Source: Bacteroidales bacterium (lineage in GTDB: Bacteria; Bacteroidota; Bacteroidia; Bacteroidales; UBA932). Taken from it: 30,552 nucleotides of DNA. The notes below the pieces were generated by a model. It worked only from the letters and a program-made list of their open reading frames with translations, was not told where the DNA came from and did no database searches. Within the stretch, counting starts at the first letter, position 1. Every line of letters starts with the position of its first letter. Location: positions 1 through 30,552 of the forward strand of contig JAKSKC010000006.1 of assembly GCA_024401945.1 (NCBI GenBank), in the 5' to 3' direction. The translations under genes and the position numbers were made by a program. This document shows, one piece after another, positions 1 through 6,859 of the stretch.

Positions 1-267
1 AGGTACGGCTATCACGACGTAATCGGCATCCCTGTATGCGCTTTCCGCGTCTGTTGTTGCGGTGAGGTCAAGTTTCACCGGATTGCCTTCGTAGTCCTTT
101 CCGGACAGATATCTCTCGATGTATTCGTCGCTGATAGGCGATTTCCCGCTGTTGACAAGCTCCACTTTCTGCGGAATGACGTCAACGGCTGTAACCTTGT
201 TGTGCTGGGCGAGAAGGGTCGATACCGACAGTCCTACGTATCCTGTTCCTGCTACTGCAATCTTCAT
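1..267 (-). CDS. UDP-glucose/GDP-mannose dehydrogenase family, N-terminal part (cut by window edge)
   Basis: The minus-strand frame starting at 267 gives 89 residues and runs off the left edge. It opens with a Rossmann nucleotide-binding motif (MKIAVAGTGYVGLS), followed by VTAVDVIPQKVELVN and a segment ISDEYIERYLSG, the usual N-terminal order of nucleotide-sugar 6-dehydrogenases, which oxidise UDP-glucose (or a related NDP-sugar) to the uronic acid with NAD for capsule or LPS sugars. The catalytic cysteine domain lies outside the window, so the exact substrate cannot be fixed; the spacing and the DYVVIAVP end resemble the UDP-glucose dehydrogenase type. It is divergent from the YqaA-like gene and has its own Bacteroidetes-type promoter in the 84-base gap. 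Confidence 0.88.
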   Translation of the reverse strand, partial: MKIAVAGTGYVGLSVSTLLAQHNKVTAVDVIPQKVELVNSGKSPISDEYIERYLSGKDYEGNPVKLDLTATTDAESAYRDADYVVIAVP

Positions 268-287
268 TGTCGAAATGTTCTATACTA

Positions 288-319
288 CAAACATACAAAG
301 TTAGGAATCTGTTTTGAAA
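288..319 (-). promoter_or_regulatory. Promoter of the nucleotide-sugar dehydrogenase
   Basis: On the minus strand a perfect Bacteroidetes -7 box TATGTTTG (288-295) is preceded after exactly 20 bases by TTTC (316-319), one base off the -33 consensus TTTG. It sits about 20 bases upstream of the start codon at 267. Confidence 0.6.
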
Positions 320-333
320 TATTCATAACTTTG
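301..333 (+). promoter_or_regulatory. Possible promoter of the yqaA-like gene
   Basis: On the plus strand TAACTTTG (326-333) matches the TAnnTTTG -7 consensus, 18 bases before the ATG at 352. The -33 element is weak (TTAG at 301-304, spacer 21). It overlaps the divergent minus-strand promoter. Confidence 0.45.
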
Positions 334-351
334 CACAGTCAATCTCTGTGT

Positions 352-789
352 ATGGATCTCGCCAAACTGGGTCTTCTTGGACTGTTCATAGGTACTTTTC
401 TTGCTGCCACCATCCTTCCGTTCAGCTCCGATGCGCTGTATATTGCTGTGCTCGTGGCGACGAAGGACCCCGCAGGTTGTATCCTCGTCGGGACTCTCGG
501 CAACTGGCTCGGCAGCGTCCTGACCTACTGGATAGGCTGGCTGGCCAAATGGGAATGGATTGAAAAATGGTTCCGTGTCAGGCCCGAGACCATAGAAAGG
601 CACAGGGCGCGTGTGGACAGGTACGGAGCCTGGATGGCCCTGCTGTGCTGGATTCCGTTCGTCGGTGACGTGATTGCCATAGCCCTCGGCTCTTTCAAAT
701 GCAGGCCGATGTGGAGCATAGCTCTTATGCTTGTGGGAAAATTCCTGCGCTTCCTTGTCTGGACAGTTATCGTAGGTGCGATAGGCTAG
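352..789 (+). CDS. YqaA-like small inner-membrane protein (DedA/SNARE-associated superfamily)
   Basis: The product has 145 residues. An upstream in-frame extension exists, but the ATG at 352 is preferred because it directly opens the first hydrophobic segment and lies just after a -7 box. The sequence shows about three to four membrane segments, an N-terminal FLAATILPFSSDALYIA stretch, a GNWLGSVLTY segment, a basic amphipathic helix (roughly residues 65-90, RVRPETIERHRARVDRYG), then WIPFVGDVIAIALG and a final membrane segment. This order matches E. coli YqaA, a short relative of the DedA family. DedA proteins are linked to lipid carrier flipping and membrane homeostasis; for YqaA itself no activity is established. 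It ends three bases before the convergent glpC stop, with no terminator between. Confidence 0.85.
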   Translation: MDLAKLGLLGLFIGTFLAATILPFSSDALYIAVLVATKDPAGCILVGTLGNWLGSVLTYWIGWLAKWEWIEKWFRVRPETIERHRARVDRYGAWMALLCWIPFVGDVIAIALGSFKCRPMWSIALMLVGKFLRFLVWTVIVGAIG

Positions 790-792
790 GGC

Positions 793-1986
793 TTATCTGA
801 GCGCTTCGGCCAGAACGCTTATCGGATTGAGCACCTTGACTCCCGTGCTCATCTCAATCTGCCATTTGCAGGTCTCGCATTCGCAGATGACGAAATCGGG
901 ACGCAGTTCCCGTATCTGTCTGAACAGGGGTTCCCCGATCATCTGGGATGTCTCGTAGTTCTCCTTCTTGAAGCCGTAGGTGCCGGCTATGCCGCAGCAG
1001 TTGCGGTCGAGTTCCACCAGTTCCAGCCCCGAGACCATCTTCATCAGTTCGATCGTGAAGAAACTCCATCCCAGCTTGTCCTGATGACACGGGCAATGGT
1101 ATGCCGCCCTGACCTTCCGGCTGCTGCTGAAGCGGATCTGCTTCTTCATCTTCGGAAGCATCTCGTAGATATACCTTGTCGCAAGCATCACCTTGCTCCG
1201 CATCCTGGAGTTGTCAACCCCGAGGAGGTCCGGATACTCATCCCTGAGTGTCAGCGCACAGGTGCTGGATGTGGTGAGGATGGCCGTGTTGAGCCCCGAC
1301 ATCCTGGCTACGTTGCCCTCCGCCTCCCTGCGGGCCTTGTCCAGCTTGCCGGCTCCGATGAGCGGCACTCCGCAGCAACGCTCGCCGTCAATGAGCTGAA
1401 CCCCGATGCCTATGGCGTTGAGTACCTTGATAAGGTCCATCCCAAGTTCCGGATAGTTGTAATTGACATAGCATCCGTGGAAATAGTATACCTGATGCGG
1501 ATAGAATCTCTGACGGTCCTCCTGGTCGCTCCGGAACCATTGGGTGAAACTCTGTGAGGAGTATTGCGGCATCACCCTCCTGTGGTCGATACCGAGGGCT
1601 GATTCGAGGAAACCGCGGGCCATCTTTGTCCCGAGGATCGCATTGGCCAGGGGAGCGACGGGTCTGACCATGGATCCGGTAAGGTCCGTGCAGGCGAGGA
1701 GTTCGTCCCTGAACTGTTTCTTGCGGTCCCGGCTTCCCTCCCTGCGGGCGTTCTGGATGAGTGAGGAAATGTTGACTCCGGACGGACAGGCCACCTCGCA
1801 CTGCTTGCAGTTGAGGCACATATCGAGGCCCTTGGTATAGAACGCCGGATTGATCACCCTCAGGCGGGCCCCGTCGGGACCTGCCTTCTTGGGGCCGATG
1901 AAGAGGGGAGTGACCTTCATCACAGGACACCAGGCGTTGCACACCGAGCACTTGACGCACTGTTCGAAATCAGAACGGTTCTTCAT
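793..1986 (-). CDS. glpC: Anaerobic glycerol-3-phosphate dehydrogenase subunit C
   Basis: The 397-residue product is the usual GlpC length (about 396). It carries two ferredoxin-type cysteine clusters (C10, C13, C16, C20 and C57, C60, C63, C67), each binding a [4Fe-4S] cluster, and two cysteine-rich CCG motifs (RCCGVPL near residue 201, NCCGIAG near 327) typical of the heterodisulfide-reductase-like domain. GlpC ties the GlpAB flavoprotein to the membrane and passes electrons from glycerol-3-phosphate to menaquinone. Its start codon lies 17 bases inside the end of glpB, so translation is probably coupled. It is the last gene of the glpABC operon. Confidence 0.95.
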   Translation of the reverse strand: MKNRSDFEQCVKCSVCNAWCPVMKVTPLFIGPKKAGPDGARLRVINPAFYTKGLDMCLNCKQCEVACPSGVNISSLIQNARREGSRDRKKQFRDELLACTDLTGSMVRPVAPLANAILGTKMARGFLESALGIDHRRVMPQYSSQSFTQWFRSDQEDRQRFYPHQVYYFHGCYVNYNYPELGMDLIKVLNAIGIGVQLIDGERCCGVPLIGAGKLDKARREAEGNVARMSGLNTAILTTSSTCALTLRDEYPDLLGVDNSRMRSKVMLATRYIYEMLPKMKKQIRFSSSRKVRAAYHCPCHQDKLGWSFFTIELMKMVSGLELVELDRNCCGIAGTYGFKKENYETSQMIGEPLFRQIRELRPDFVICECETCKWQIEMSTGVKVLNPISVLAEALR

Positions 1987-2533
1987 ATCTCTCAGTTTCG
2001 ATTATGGTCTGGGCCGCGCGTCTGGCACTGCCTTCTATATCAGTCTTTCCACAGAGCACCTCGCCTGCCGCGAGGAGGTTGGAAATCAGTTTCCCGCCAA
2101 GGAAACACCTGTGGTTGTCATCGGTTATGACCCCGAATCCGAGGAACGGCTGCTCGGCGAAGAAATCCGCCGAAGTCCATTTGTCTCGGTCCGGGTCGGA
2201 GACGCAGTCCAGGTTGAAGACACTTTCACGGACGCCGGCGGTCGTGGCCGTGAGTCCTCCGGCCAGGAACTTGCCCGTGGCCAGGATATAGTAGTCCGCT
2301 TCTATGGAACTCTCTCCCAGGTTGATTGTCCTTATGCTGTCCAGCCTGTTGCCGACGAATTTACCTCCTGTCACCCTGTCACCCTTGAGCACGCTGTATC
2401 CTTTGCCGGTCCGGGGATGATGGACAGATTCGGAGAAGGAGATTACGAGGCACTTGAAACCTGCAGCTGCGAGGATGCCGGCCGCGGTATGTCCCGCAAG
2501 CCCGCCTCCTATTATGGCGATGTCGAATTTCAT
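1970..2533 (-). CDS. glpB: Anaerobic glycerol-3-phosphate dehydrogenase subunit B, strongly shortened
   Basis: The product has 187 residues against roughly 420 for E. coli GlpB. The N-terminal dinucleotide-binding motif is intact (FDIAIIGGGLAGHTAAG), and the last ~140 residues follow the GlpB C-terminus (ILATGKFLAGGLTATTAGVRE, FNLDCV, SADFFAEQPFLGFGV, NLLAAGEVL). The central substrate/flavin region of about 200 residues seems to be missing, with the join near residues 35-50, and the reading frame stays open across it. The ATG overlaps the glpA stop by 4 bases (ATGA) and the 3' end overlaps glpC. Intact coupling on both sides argues for a functional mini-GlpB rather than decay, but loss of activity cannot be excluded. 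Confidence 0.85.
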   Translation of the reverse strand: MKFDIAIIGGGLAGHTAAGILAAAGFKCLVISFSESVHHPRTGKGYSVLKGDRVTGGKFVGNRLDSIRTINLGESSIEADYYILATGKFLAGGLTATTAGVRESVFNLDCVSDPDRDKWTSADFFAEQPFLGFGVITDDNHRCFLGGKLISNLLAAGEVLCGKTDIEGSARRAAQTIIETERYEEPF

Positions 2534-4032
2534 ATGCTCATACCCTCCTTGTATATCTTCTGCATCAGCTCCATCTGCCTTATGGTGTCTCCCCAGCATA
2601 CCGGGCGCATGCCCTTCCAACGCTCCTGCAGGTATTCTCCCTCGACCTCCTCCACGCTGCATCCGCGGTGCCGTGCCAGAATCTCGGCCGCAACCCTTAT
2701 GCAGTGAGTGCCCTGGCAGGGACCCATCCCGAGCCTTGTGTGCTTGCGCAGCTCGGACAGGGTGTTTATCTGCATGAGCCCTATGACTGTCTCGAGGTCC
2801 TCGCGGCTGACGCACTCGCATTCGCATACCGGCGTCCCCAGTCCCGCTTCCACGTGCCTCGGCAGGCCCGGATCCGGAAGAGCCTTGACATAGGTGGTGC
2901 ATTCCCTCGTGAGGTGCAGCTTGCTGCACGCCAGGTCGGTGGCATCCTGTGCCATCTTCCTGTATGTTATCATCTTGCCTCCGGTGATGGTTATGAAGCC
3001 CGCGACCCCGTCACGTTCCTCGTGGTCCAGGCATACGATTCCGCGTGATACGCTGCGTCCGCTCGCATCGGAGTCGTCGCCCACCAGCGGTCTGACGCCG
3101 GAATATGCCCTTATCACCCTCGTGTCCTTCAGCTCAGGGCAGAGTTTCACCGCTTCATCCATAAGCATATCCACTTCGGATGCATCGGCGGCTATGTTGT
3201 CACATTCACTCTGCGTGACCCTGCTTGATGTCGTGCCAAGTATCGTGACGCTGTCACCCGGCACCAGGATGTCTCCGTTCGATGCGGGACGGCATCTGTT
3301 GATGACCATCCTGTTCACCCTGTGACCGAAGACCAGCAGGGATCCTTTCGCCGGATACATATTTATGCTGATGCCCGCCATCGCGGCTATTCCGGCACCC
3401 CATATGCCGGCGGCGTTGATTATTACCGAGCCCTCGTATTCACGCGTCTGGGATGTGTTCAGGTCGAGCACCCTTACGCCTGTTATGCGGTCTCCCTCCC
3501 GGACAAGTTCGGTCACTTCGTTGAAGTAAAGTATCACAGCACCGTGTTTCTTGGCATCCAGGATGTTGGAGATGCACAGCTTCATCGGATCGACGGATGC
3601 GTCGTTCACCACCACCGCCCCCTTCAGTTCCGGATTTACGGAAGGTTCCATCTTCAGGGCCTCCTGAACGCTGATCTCCTTCGCCTGTATGCCGGCGCGG
3701 ACGCAGGCGCCGAGGAACTTAGTCCTGTAGCTGGCCCCGTATCCCGCCTTCTCGTCCTCGGGAAGCGTGATGAACAGTCCTCCGCATTCATCGATGCAGT
3801 GCGGCGCGATCTGTCTGAGGATGCTGTTCTCTCCGGCGCATTCCCCGGCCGAGACAGGGTCCGACATCGCATACCGCGCACCGCTGTGCAGAAGACCGTG
3901 GTTCCTGCCGGACGCACCGTTGCCTATCCCGCCCTTCTCGAGCAGCAGGACGCTGAGCCCGCGCAATGCGCAGTCCCTGGCGGTGCCGGCACCTGTGATG
4001 CCTCCTCCGATTATGATGACGTCGTACTTCAT
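2530..4032 (-). CDS. glpA: Anaerobic glycerol-3-phosphate dehydrogenase subunit A
   Basis: The 500-residue product begins with an FAD-binding motif (DVIIIGGGITGAGTARDCALRG) and contains a DAO-type substrate domain (GASGRNHGLLHSGARYA; FITITGGKMITYR near residue 355). The C-terminal ~90 residues carry a BFD-like [2Fe-2S] domain with the cysteines of VCECEC and of GPCQGTHC. GlpA is the catalytic subunit that oxidises sn-glycerol-3-phosphate to dihydroxyacetone phosphate during anaerobic growth. The start at 4032 directly precedes the Rossmann motif, so it is secure. It is the first gene of glpABC, and its start lies only about 10 bases from the 3' end of the RNase P RNA gene on the same strand, which leaves no room for an independent promoter in between. 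Confidence 0.95.
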   Translation of the reverse strand: MKYDVIIIGGGITGAGTARDCALRGLSVLLLEKGGIGNGASGRNHGLLHSGARYAMSDPVSAGECAGENSILRQIAPHCIDECGGLFITLPEDEKAGYGASYRTKFLGACVRAGIQAKEISVQEALKMEPSVNPELKGAVVVNDASVDPMKLCISNILDAKKHGAVILYFNEVTELVREGDRITGVRVLDLNTSQTREYEGSVIINAAGIWGAGIAAMAGISINMYPAKGSLLVFGHRVNRMVINRCRPASNGDILVPGDSVTILGTTSSRVTQSECDNIAADASEVDMLMDEAVKLCPELKDTRVIRAYSGVRPLVGDDSDASGRSVSRGIVCLDHEERDGVAGFITITGGKMITYRKMAQDATDLACSKLHLTRECTTYVKALPDPGLPRHVEAGLGTPVCECECVSREDLETVIGLMQINTLSELRKHTRLGMGPCQGTHCIRVAAEILARHRGCSVEEVEGEYLQERWKGMRPVCWGDTIRQMELMQKIYKEGMSI

Positions 4033-4042
4033 TAAAGTAAAT

Positions 4043-4350
4043 AAAGTTGGGGCCGTAAGCCGGTTTCTGTTTTTGAATCTGTCATTTATCTTCGCAACCT
4101 ACCCCCCGGCATCGGGCGGGCCGCCCTCATCTGCCGGTATATTTGGTTTTGCAGGACTTCGCTCTGTACCCGTTGACTGTCGCCAGCCAGCGTCGTGGTC
4201 TCTTGCACCGCGTTTTCACCATCGCCCGAAGGCAGTCTTTCTCTGTTACAGTAGGCATAAGGTCACCCCCATCTGCACTTTCTGCAGGAAGTCGCCCTAT
4301 CCTGTCCGGACTTTCCTCAGTAATTGAACCGCGACAGATCGCCCCAGCTT
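4043..4350 (-). ncRNA. rnpB: RNase P catalytic RNA (bacterial type A)
   Basis: Read on the minus strand, the roughly 308-base RNA has the universal 5' segment GAGGAAAGTCCGGAC (4304-4318) and the conserved 3' segment ACAGAAACCGGCTTAC (4054-4069) that form the P4 core. The two ends pair as helix P1 (AAGCTGGGGC with GGCCCCAACTT, one mismatch). Internal hallmarks such as GGGTGACC, GGGTAGGTTGCG and a long pyrimidine-purine helix are present. The RNA removes 5' leaders from pre-tRNAs together with RnpA. A good promoter lies just upstream (4362-4393). There is no hairpin plus T-run after its 3' end; the glpA start codon follows within about 10 bases. Exact ends are estimated to a few bases. Confidence 0.95.
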
Positions 4351-4361
4351 TATTTATTTTG

Positions 4362-4393
4362 CAAATATACATTTTTTTGCCCTTTTGTCTAAA
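4362..4393 (-). promoter_or_regulatory. Promoter of rnpB
   Basis: On the minus strand a perfect -7 box TATATTTG (4362-4369) follows TTTA (4390-4393) after 20 bases. The predicted start is about 7-12 bases further on, matching the 5' end of the RNase P RNA near 4350. Confidence 0.75.
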
Positions 4394-4407
4394 TTTGATT
4401 ACATTTG
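4376..4407 (+). promoter_or_regulatory. Promoter of the DUF1846-glutaminyl cyclase operon
   Basis: A full match to the Bacteroidetes consensus: TTTG (4376-4379), 20-base spacer, TACATTTG (4400-4407), about 30 bases before the ATG at 4437. A second -7-like box TAAATTTG sits at 4390-4397. The element is interleaved with the divergent rnpB promoter. Confidence 0.75.
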
Positions 4408-4436
4408 TATCCGGAATTTTCAGCGAAAAATCTGCA

Positions 4437-5906
4437 ATGAAATACGGGTTCGATAACGAAAAATATCTAAAAATCCAGTCAGAGCATATCCGCGAGCGTA
4501 TCTCCCAGTTCGGAGACAAACTCTATATGGAGTTCGGCGGAAAGCTCTTCGATGACAATCACGCCAGCAGGGTGCTCCCGGGCTTCGAACCGGACAGCAA
4601 GGTCAGGATGCTTCTCAATCTGAAGGATGACCTCGAGATCGTGATAGTGATCAGCGCCCTCGATATAGAAGCCAACAAGGTCAGGGCCGACCTCGGAATC
4701 ACATACGATATGGACGTGCTCCGTCTCAGGGACGAATTCCAGAAGATGGGCTTCCTCGTCAGCTCCGTGGTGATAACCCACTACAACGGCCAGTCAAGCG
4801 CCGACCAGTACAAGGAGAGGCTTTCAAGGTTGGGTGTCAGTACCTATTATCATCATACGATCGACGGCTATCCCAACAACGTAGCGCTGATCGATTCGGA
4901 GGAGGGATTCGGCAAGAACGACTATGTCAACACCAGCAGACCGCTCGTAGTGGTGACTGCTCCGGGGCCCGGAAGCGGCAAGATGGCGGTGTGCCTGAGC
5001 CAGATATACCAGGACGGAAAGAAGGGCATCAAGGCGGGCTATGCCAAGTTCGAAACGTTCCCTATATGGAACCTCCCTCTCAAGCATCCTGTACATATGG
5101 CCTACGAGGCTGCAACCGCCGACCTCAATGACGTGAACATGATAGACCCGTTCCATCTGGAGGCATACGGCATCACGTCGGTCAACTACAACAGGGACAT
5201 CGAGATATTCCCTGTGCTCAAGGCCCTGTTCGACGATATCTACGGGGATGGGAACCCGTACAAGTCCCCGACGGATATGGGTGTGAACATGATAGCGTCC
5301 TGCATCTGTGACGACGAACTCTGCAGGGAGGCTTCCAAGCAGGAGGTCGTCCGCCGCTACTACGCGGCCCTGAACCGTCTTGCCGAGGGCTTCGGCGCCG
5401 ATGCCGAGATCAACAGGATCTCCATCCTGATGAAGCAGATGAACATCACCACCGACTACAGGAAGACCACGGTGGAGGCCAAGCGGCGCAGGGATAGCAG
5501 CGGGGTGGCCTCGGCGGCCATAGAACTGGAGGACGGGACCATAATCACGGCCGAGACCAGCTCTCTGCTAGGTCCGAGCGCCGCGCTCATACTCAATGCG
5601 TCGAAATATCTGGCCGGCATCGACCATTCGGTCAAGCTCATCCCGCAGGAGATTATCGAACCGGTACAGAAGACGAAGGTTACATATCTGCACGGACACA
5701 ATCCGCGCATACACACCGACGAGGTGCTTGTTGCGCTCTCCATCCTGAGCAACAGGGATGACAACTGCAAGCGCGCCCTCGCCACCCTTCCTATGTCCAA
5801 GGGATGTCAGGTCCATACGACGGTGATGCTGAGCGAGGTTGACCGGAAGATATTCAAGAAGCTCGGGGTCGACCTCACCTGCGAGCCTGTGAAGAAGAAC
5901 AAGTAG
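4437..5906 (+). CDS. DUF1846 (UPF0371) family protein
   Basis: The 489-residue product matches the DUF1846/UPF0371 family in length (about 490-500) and along its whole sequence, including the family's opening (MKYGFDNEKYLKIQSEHI), LGITYDMDVLRLRD, a glycine-rich loop APGPGSGKMA near residue 174, and NPYKSPTDMGVNM. The reading frame is open further upstream through the rnpB locus, but the ATG at 4437 is preferred because it fits the family start and follows the promoter at 4376-4407. It is predicted cytoplasmic and has no signal peptide. The nucleotide-binding-like loop suggests a kinase- or ligase-like fold; the biochemical role is unknown. It is followed after 3 bases by the glutaminyl cyclase gene. 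Confidence 0.9.
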   Translation: MKYGFDNEKYLKIQSEHIRERISQFGDKLYMEFGGKLFDDNHASRVLPGFEPDSKVRMLLNLKDDLEIVIVISALDIEANKVRADLGITYDMDVLRLRDEFQKMGFLVSSVVITHYNGQSSADQYKERLSRLGVSTYYHHTIDGYPNNVALIDSEEGFGKNDYVNTSRPLVVVTAPGPGSGKMAVCLSQIYQDGKKGIKAGYAKFETFPIWNLPLKHPVHMAYEAATADLNDVNMIDPFHLEAYGITSVNYNRDIEIFPVLKALFDDIYGDGNPYKSPTDMGVNMIASCICDDELCREASKQEVVRRYYAALNRLAEGFGADAEINRISILMKQMNITTDYRKTTVEAKRRRDSSGVASAAIELEDGTIITAETSSLLGPSAALILNASKYLAGIDHSVKLIPQEIIEPVQKTKVTYLHGHNPRIHTDEVLVALSILSNRDDNCKRALATLPMSKGCQVHTTVMLSEVDRKIFKKLGVDLTCEPVKKNK

Positions 5907-5909
5907 AAG

Positions 5910-6662
5910 ATGAGAAGGATACTGACGATAGCGCTTATGCTGCTCCTGTGTTCCGGCTGCTCCGCGAAGGTGAAACAGTACGGCGTGCAGGTGGTATCCG
6001 AATACAAGCACGACGCGGATGCATATACCCAGGGTCTCTTCTGGCACGGAGGGCAGCTCTACGAAAGCACCGGCCAGAACGGGAAGTCCAGCTTCCGCAG
6101 GGTCGAGCTCGAGAGCGGGAAAGTCCTGACCAGGATGGATTTCGACAGGAAATACTTCGCGGAGGGGTCCGTGATGCTCGGAGGCAACCTCTACATCCTC
6201 ACCTGGCTGAACAAGGTCGCCTTCGTGTATGATGCGTCCACGTTGAAGTACAAGCAGGCCTACTCCTACCCGAGGGAGGGGTGGGGACTTACCACGGACG
6301 GGAAATCGCTCATCGCATCGGACGGCAGCGCAGATATCTTCTTCCTCACCGGGGATTTCAAACTCGAACGCACGATCCGGGTTACAATGGACGGGAGACC
6401 GGTCCGCAACCTGAACGAACTCGAATGGATAGACGGGAAGATATGGGCAAATATCTACACCACCGACTCCATCGTCATAATTGACCCTCAAACGGGAAAG
6501 GTGGAGGGGGTCGTAGACTGTACCGGACTTCTTCCGGACAAACTCCGCACACCTTCGACGGATGTCCTGAACGGCATCGCGTACAATCCGGAAACAGGGA
6601 AGATCTATCTCACCGGGAAGAACTGGAAGAGGCTGTACGAAATAAGGCTCATCTCGAAATAA
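5910..6662 (+). CDS. Glutaminyl-peptide cyclotransferase, beta-propeller type, lipoprotein
   Basis: The 250-residue product has a lipoprotein signal peptide ending in LCSGC with the lipidated Cys17. The mature part carries the hallmarks of plant/bacterial type I glutaminyl cyclases: TQGL (40-43), YESTG (51-55), GWGLT near 124, LNELEW near 168, IWANIY and LNGIAY. These enzymes convert an N-terminal glutamine of proteins to pyroglutamate. Residues after the lipid cysteine (SAKVKQ) are not acidic, so a periplasm-facing location is more likely than the cell surface. It forms an operon with the DUF1846 gene, and transcription ends at the hairpin 6682-6708. A possible role is capping of exported proteins that start with Gln after signal peptidase cleavage. 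Confidence 0.9.
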   Translation: MRRILTIALMLLLCSGCSAKVKQYGVQVVSEYKHDADAYTQGLFWHGGQLYESTGQNGKSSFRRVELESGKVLTRMDFDRKYFAEGSVMLGGNLYILTWLNKVAFVYDASTLKYKQAYSYPREGWGLTTDGKSLIASDGSADIFFLTGDFKLERTIRVTMDGRPVRNLNELEWIDGKIWANIYTTDSIVIIDPQTGKVEGVVDCTGLLPDKLRTPSTDVLNGIAYNPETGKIYLTGKNWKRLYEIRLISK

Positions 6663-6676
6663 GGATGCATGTCCAT

Positions 6677-6778
6677 AAGAAAAACGCACGCTGTCACAGC
6701 GTGCGTTTACGGTTAGTTAGTAGTGTATACCTGTTAGAAGGATAATTATTGTTGGTTAGAGTTGTTGTTTTTTCTTTT
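6677..6778 (-). ncRNA. Candidate small RNA between the cyclase gene and trmD
   Basis: On the minus strand a consensus promoter (6785-6816) predicts a transcript starting near 6778 and ending at an intrinsic terminator (6708 to about 6677), giving roughly 100 bases. The first ~70 bases are poor in G and rich in A, C and U, with no clear hairpin and no ATG-started reading frame. The pentamer CTAAC occurs four times on the RNA strand (plus-strand GTTAG at 6712-6716, 6716-6720, 6733-6737, 6755-6759). The single-stranded 5' part plus strong terminator is the usual build of a trans-acting bacterial sRNA. I do not recognise a named family. An alternative is a leader of a longer transcript, but nothing is encoded in the same direction downstream. 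Confidence 0.6.
6682..6708. terminator. Bidirectional intrinsic terminator (stronger on the minus strand)
   Basis: A perfect 12-base-pair stem (6682-6693 with 6697-6708, core ACGCACGCTG/CAGCGTGCGT) closes a 3-base loop TCA. On the minus strand it runs into TTTTTCTT, a good U-tract; on the plus strand only TTT follows. It ends the cyclase operon from one side and the candidate sRNA from the other. Confidence 0.9.
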
Positions 6779-6784
6779 CGGCTG

Positions 6785-6816
6785 CAAATTTATACCGGTT
6801 TTTTAAAAAAACCAAA
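6785..6816 (-). promoter_or_regulatory. Promoter of the candidate small RNA
   Basis: On the minus strand TTTG (6813-6816), a 20-base A/T-tract spacer and TAAATTTG (6785-6792) make a full consensus Bacteroidetes promoter. It starts about 45 bases after the trmD stop codon and points away from any coding region. Confidence 0.75.
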
Positions 6817-6859
6817 TATTTTTGCAAAAATTGTTAAAATTTCTTTTCCGATTATTAAA

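Noticed and set aside
1850..2707. Plus-strand open frame (285 codons) opposite glpC/glpB/glpA
   Set aside because: It is antisense to three clear glp genes and shows no recognisable domain or promoter.
2534..2929. N-terminal extension of glpB up to 2929
   Set aside because: The upstream part is glpA sequence read in another frame; the GlpB Rossmann motif starts right at the ATG at 2533, which overlaps the glpA stop.
3322..4035. Plus-strand open frame (237 codons) opposite glpA
   Set aside because: Shadow of glpA; residue make-up is the reverse-complement pattern of the glpA codons.
4143..4436. N-terminal extension of the DUF1846 protein
   Set aside because: It would be translated from antisense of the RNase P RNA, and the promoter and family start both support the ATG at 4437.
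5568..6689. Long minus-strand open frame (373 codons) opposite the DUF1846 and cyclase genes
   Set aside because: It lies entirely antisense to two well-recognised genes, has no family-like motifs, and arises from the high-GC codon pattern of the real strand.
6798..6814. A/T palindrome GGTTTTTTAAAAAAACC as a terminator for trmD
   Set aside because: It falls in the spacer of a consensus promoter, and pairing of T and A runs gives a weak stem; it is better read as a promoter A/T tract.
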